Below, in pieces: positions 59,734 to 64,000 of a stretch of 64,000 nt of DNA. Each line of letters begins with the position of its first letter. The first letter of the stretch is position 1. The notes below the pieces were generated by a model that was not told the DNA's origin, made no database searches, and saw only the letters and a program-made list of their open reading frames with translations. Source of the stretch: Anisodus tanguticus (lineage: Eukaryota; Streptophyta; Magnoliopsida; Solanales; Solanaceae); assembly GCA_034509755.1 (NCBI GenBank), contig CM067544.1:8411501-8475500 (forward strand), in the 5' to 3' direction. The position numbers were made by a program, and so were the translations under genes.

Positions 59734-61422
59734 TTATACCTTGGGTTTTAAGCCCATTCCCCTAGACAGACAGAACATCTGATCTTTGGGTAAGCCCTTT
59801 GTCAGTAGGTCCGCTATGTTATCCTTTGATTTTATGTGATCAATGGATATTATACCCGTGGTGATCAGCTGCCTAATGGTCTTATGCCTCCGTCGAATAT
59901 GACGAGACTTGCCTTTGTACATAGAACTCGATGCCCTTCCTAGAGCCGACTAATTGTCGTAAGGATCATTACAAAAGGTACGGGTTTGTCCCAACAAGGG
60001 ACATCCTCTAAGAAGTCGTAAAGCCACTCAGCTTCTTCTCCTGCTTTGTCTAAAGCGATAAACTCCGATTCCATCATGGATCGGACGATGCAAGTTTGCT
60101 TAGAGGATTTTCAAGACACAGCCCCACCACCAATAGTAAATACATACTCACTGGTGGACTTGGTGTTCTCTATATCGGATATCCAGTTTGCATCACTGTA
60201 CCCCTCTAGTACAACTAGATATCTCAAATAATGCAACCCATAAGTTAGCGTGTATTTCAGGTATCGTAGTACCCGATTCAACGCTTTCTAATGATCATTA
60301 CTTAGATTACGGGTAAACCTAGCCAACTTGTTGACTGCATAAGCAATATCAGATCGGATGCAGTTTGTTATGTACATCAAACTCCAAATCAACTATGCAT
60401 ATCGCTCCTGGCATACGGGTGCACTACGATTTTTATCAAGCTTTTGATTTCTTTCCATTGGTGACTTCATAGGCGAACTTTTAAACATCTCAAACTTTCT
60501 CAACACATCCTCGATATAGTGAGACTGAGATAAGACCAGTCTGTCAGACCTCTTAGAGATCTTTATCCCTAAGATAACATCTGTGATACCCATATCCTTC
60601 ACGTCGAATCATTGTTTCAACATGTTCTTAGTCTCTAGAATCAAGCTAGGACTGCTCTATGTGATCAACATGTCATCTACGTACAGACATATCATGACGA
60701 ACGAGTCAGAATTACCTTGCATGTAGACACATTTGTCACACTCATTAATGGAGAAACCATTCGATAGTAGAGTACTATCAAAATTTTCGTGTCATTGCTT
60801 CGGGGCTTGTTTCAGCCCGTACAGAGATTTGACAAGCTGACAAACTTTCTTCTCTTTCCAAAGGAACCACATACCCCTCGAGTTGTTCCATATAAATTTC
60901 TTCTTCCAAATCACCATTTAGGAAGGCTGTCTTGACATCCATTTGATGTATCTCAAGGTCACGCAATGCTGCGATCGCAATGAATACTCGTATGGACGTC
61001 ATCCTAGACACCGAGGAGTACGTGTCAAAATAGTCAAGGTCTTCCTTCTGTCAATAGCCCTTAACTACCAACCTGGCCTTGTACCTATCTATAGACCCAT
61101 TTGCTTTATACTTACGTTTGAGTATCCACTTACAACCCAACGATTTATTTTCCGGAGGAAGATCAACCAACTGCCAAGTTTGGTTATGCAGGATGGAGTC
61201 TATTTCACTCTCAATAGCTTCTTTCCAGAGTGGTGCCTCTGGAGTTAACAATGCTTCAGCAATTGTCCTTGGTTCGTCATCAACCGTATAAGATACAAAG
61301 TCAGGACCGAAGGATTTATCCTTCCTGGCCCTTTTACTTCGCTTTGGTTCCATCTCTGGAGTCTCAAAGTTCTGAGAATCTTGAACACTAGATTCTGGAT
61401 ATTCAGCCACTTCAAAGTCCAC
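59734..61422 (-). pseudogene. Copia reverse transcriptase and RNase H, decayed
   Basis: Read from 61422 leftwards: the linker and RT start (KEAIESEIDSILHNQTWQLV, CKWILKRKYKANGSIDRYKA), RT core (MDVKTAFLNGDLEEEIYMEQ at about 60920), the intact catalytic box LYVDD (YVDD at 60672-60683), LGIKISKRSDRLVLSQSHYI, and the RNase H end (SKDNIADLLTKGLP, 59734-59922). Stops and frame changes fall between every block, so the protein cannot be made. The order integrase before RT confirms Copia. Confidence 0.88.
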
Positions 61423-62502
61423 TAGATCTGAACCATCTAGATCTGGGCAGTCAACAACTCCCGGTTCCTGAGAGCTTTGTTCATAACTTCATTTGCGAGA
61501 GGTTATGTCTTTTTCCTTTCTAGGAAAGGTATCTTTAAAGAATTGAACATTCCTTGATTTCATGATTGTACCCCCGTGGATATCTGGAATATCTGACTTA
61601 TGCACTAAGAAGCAATAAACACTACTGTTATTAGCATATCCGATGAAAATGTAATATACAGTCTTAGGCCCAATCTTAACCTGCTTTGGCTAGGGTACTT
61701 CAACCTTTACCAAACAACCCCACACCTTTAAATAATTATAGGTGGGTTTCTTTCCCTTTCATGATTCATATGGAGTTTTGTCCTTACCCTTATGTGGGAC
61801 TCTGTTAAGAATCGTATTAGTGGTAATGACAGCTTCTCCCCAAATATTTTGAGAAAGACCGGAATTGATGAGCAAGGCATTCATCATTTCCTTCAATGTG
61901 AGGTTCTTACGTTCCGCCACACCGTTCGACTGAGGTGAGTATGGAGCCGTCGTTTGATGAACAATGCATGATTGGGCACAATATTTCTCAAATGGCACTA
62001 CGTATTCTCCCCATCTATCGCTACGAATGTATTTAATCTCCATGCATAGTTGGTTCTCAACTTCTACTTTGTAACGTCGGAACGCTTCAAAGGCTTCATC
62101 TTTACTTTTCAACAAGTAAAGGTAACAATACCTTGTGCTATCATCAATGAATGTCACAAAGTACTTGTTCCCCCCTCTAGTTTGTGCAAATTTCAAATCA
62201 CATATGTATGTGTGAATAAGTTCTAGAGGAGCGGTGTTCCTTTCGATGGATTGAAAAAGAAGCTTTGTGAGTTTTGCCTCTACGCACACCTCACACTTAT
62301 GTTGAGGGTTTTCGTCGATAGACGACAACAACTCCAACTTTACCAACATTTGGATGGACTTGTAGTTAACATGTCCTAATCTATGATGCCATAAATTAGA
62401 GGACTCAAGCAAGATTTGCCTTTGCCTCAGCGGGTTGTTTACCCCTAGGCAAGGCCTTCTTATTATCTTATTGAATCTGGAGTTTGATAATAAGTTCTTC
62501 AA
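61423..62502 (-). pseudogene. Copia integrase, partly open
   Basis: The 247-codon frame 62502-61759 holds the integrase zinc-binding HHCC region (LWHHRLGHVNYKSIQ, CEVCVEAKLTK) and most of the catalytic core (HTYICDLKFAQTRGG, FVTFIDDSTRYCYLYLLKSK, IKYIRSD, APYSPQSNGVAERKN with the active-site Glu). The C-terminal continuation (61758-61423) is interrupted by stops. This is the best-preserved part of the element. Confidence 0.9.
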
Positions 62503-62548
62503 AGGTTATCTCATTTGTCTTGAGTTTTAAGTAACTAGTAAACTCATT

Positions 62549-63246
62549 TCACGAGGGATGTAACTTTTCAATCAGTGATGCAACCAAAAACTGCTCATTT
62601 GGTTTCATACCTTCCAAATCCAGGTGATGTAGAATCATTTGGAATTCCTGGACATGGGACATCACTGTTTTACTATCCACCATTTGAAAATTCAGGAATT
62701 TCCCAATGATGAATTTCTTAGTACCTACATCGTGTGTGTTGTACTTCTTTTGCAGCTTCTCCCATAACTCTTTGGCGGTGCCAACGGTGCAATACACCGT
62801 GTAGAGAGGGTCTGACAAGCAGTTCAAAATATAGTTCTTACACATTAAATCACTATGACTCCATGCATCAAGAACCATCTTCATGCCATTAATGACATGG
62901 ATACTTTGGCCCCCTTCAGCCATTTTAGTAGGCGAATGGTCCATTTCATCTCCAGCTTGTGGAGGATCTTCTGTTAGGAAATGAGTCATTCATATAACAG
63001 TCAGATAAAAGAGCATATTCTGTTTCCATCTCTTGAAATTGGAGCCCATGAACTTTTCTGGGCGTTCATAATGGAATCCAGCGGGTGGAGGAACTGTAGC
63101 GTTCCCTTGAGTAGTAGAAAAGGTGTTGGTTGAGCCTTGAGCAACCAGAAAGGCATTCGGTGTGCCTTGAGCAGTGGGGAAGGCAGAGGGTTGCCTTGAG
63201 TAGTAGCAGCAGTAGAATCAGAAGTGAGTTGTTCTCTTCCAGTCAT
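62549..63246 (-). pseudogene. Copia gag, decayed
   Basis: An N-terminal frame (63246-63001) starts with an ATG at MTGREQLTSDSTAA and shifts frame, so that PEKFMGxNFKRWK-type residues appear out of phase near its end. The next frame (62989-62549) carries the gag core (CKNYILNCLSDPLYTVYC, TAKELWEKLQKKYNTHDVGT, VMSHVQEFQMILHHL), matching the UBN2-type plant Copia gag. A stop follows LIEKLHPS. The zinc knuckle and protease are reduced or lost between here and the integrase: only about 50 bp separate the two frames, so an internal deletion is likely. Confidence 0.85.
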
Positions 63247-64000
63247 CTTTCTAAGTACTTACAACAAAACTTTTCTTAAAATTGTGGGATACAACAATGA
63301 CAGGAAACGGAAAGTAAGTAAATATTACAATTGCTAGAAAGGATAATCTAAAGATTACAATAAAACTGAAATCGAGAATGAAACAAACTCCTTGTGTGAT
63401 TTGCTGAGTCGAGTGATGACACTCTGTATTTAAGACAAGATTGCCCTGTATATCTCTTTTTACATTATCGGGCAATAGTCTCCCAAGATACAACAACAAC
63501 TTAACAAATGAGCAAAGAAAATTCAAGTGTTACTCTTGAAGAACTTTGAGTGTAGTAAACTTGCTAGAAAGGAAGAAAAATATGTTAGAAAATTCTGTAG
63601 TATTTTTCTAAGTGTTGTCAACAATTGAGCCAAATGACTTAATTTATAGTGTAGTGAGATGTCCCTTCAACTAGCCAACTAATGGCCTTCAATAGCCATG
63701 TAATGACACTTATTGAGAGGGGTTACATTACCAAATAATGGTTGAATTAATGTGCCAAGTAACGGAGATTCAATGCTCCAAAACCAGCCCAAAGGTCAGA
63801 ACTTTCCAACTTTCCGTCGCAGCATTCTGCCTCCGAAGCGCCGCGGCTCTGTGAATTAGCTCTCCGGCGCCTCGGCTCCGACAGGGCTGCGCCGCGACGA
63901 CTTTCGACTCGTTTCATCTTACGCTTCGTACACTTCTTCCTTCGTTTACCAACATGAAATACTTTGTCATTTGGCCAATAACCGTTCATCATTCTATGTC
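63247..64000 (-). other. Probable leader/5' LTR of the right Copia element
   Basis: The region lies upstream of gag on the minus strand. A TATA-like box (cactataaatt on the minus strand, 63641-63651) fits an LTR promoter. No exact LTR border or primer binding site was found, and the element may continue past the window. A GC-rich patch (about 63820-63910) encodes nothing recognisable. Confidence 0.4.

Noticed and set aside
63820..63910. GC-rich Arg/Ser-rich patch as a possible gene start.
   Set aside because: It sits in the presumed LTR/leader of a Copia element and shows no known domain.

Overview
The window is plant nuclear DNA, AT-rich, with intron-containing genes inside dense transposon debris. 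I infer Solanaceae (tobacco/tomato relatives). The reasons are the (TTG)n-ended retroposon tail shared by RTE-type LINEs and SINE-like copies, the hAT, Stowaway and Mutator-like families present, and the close match of the host genes to dicot families. No bacterial features, CRISPR arrays or rRNA/tRNA genes were seen.

Three host genes are intact enough to model exon by exon. A plastid-type branched-chain aminotransferase (BCAT, + strand, 12595-19105, 10 exons, 412 codons) converges on a CRWN4/NMCP2-type nuclear lamina protein (- strand, 20604-25950, 8 exons, 923 codons). An HD-Zip class II factor of the HAT22 type (+ strand, 53539-54770, 3 exons, 267 codons) lies alone further right.

The most notable object is a broken S28 prolyl-carboxypeptidase gene on the - strand. 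Two clean exons (37434-37000) and two smaller exon remnants (to 36361) are separated from its terminal exon (28028-27889) by an intron of more than 8 kb. That intron is filled with a LINE, a TRIM-like element and a Helitron containing a second LINE. Splice phases still match across the gap, but the terminal exon has an in-frame stop and the exon with the catalytic Asp is frameshifted. From memory, the order BCAT, CRWN4, S28 matches the Arabidopsis block At5g65780, At5g65770, At5g65760, so this looks like conserved microsynteny decaying at one end.

Layout: 1-3326, Copia fragment (-) between 171-bp direct repeats. 3327-12594, intergenic with Stowaway, foldback, hAT and minisatellite DNA. 12595-25950, BCAT and CRWN4. 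25951-37434, S28 pseudogene with nested elements. 37490-43560, LTR material and a decayed Copia element (+). 43561-53538, gene-poor DNA with a Mutator-like foldback, a solo LTR and MITEs. 53539-54770, HAT22-like gene. 55450-57651, two hAT elements. 59734-64000, a third decayed Copia element (-).

I found no convincing new biological system. The best leads are the dismembered S28 gene, a retroposon that duplicated a splice donor of BCAT, and a Helitron with two candidate 5' ends.
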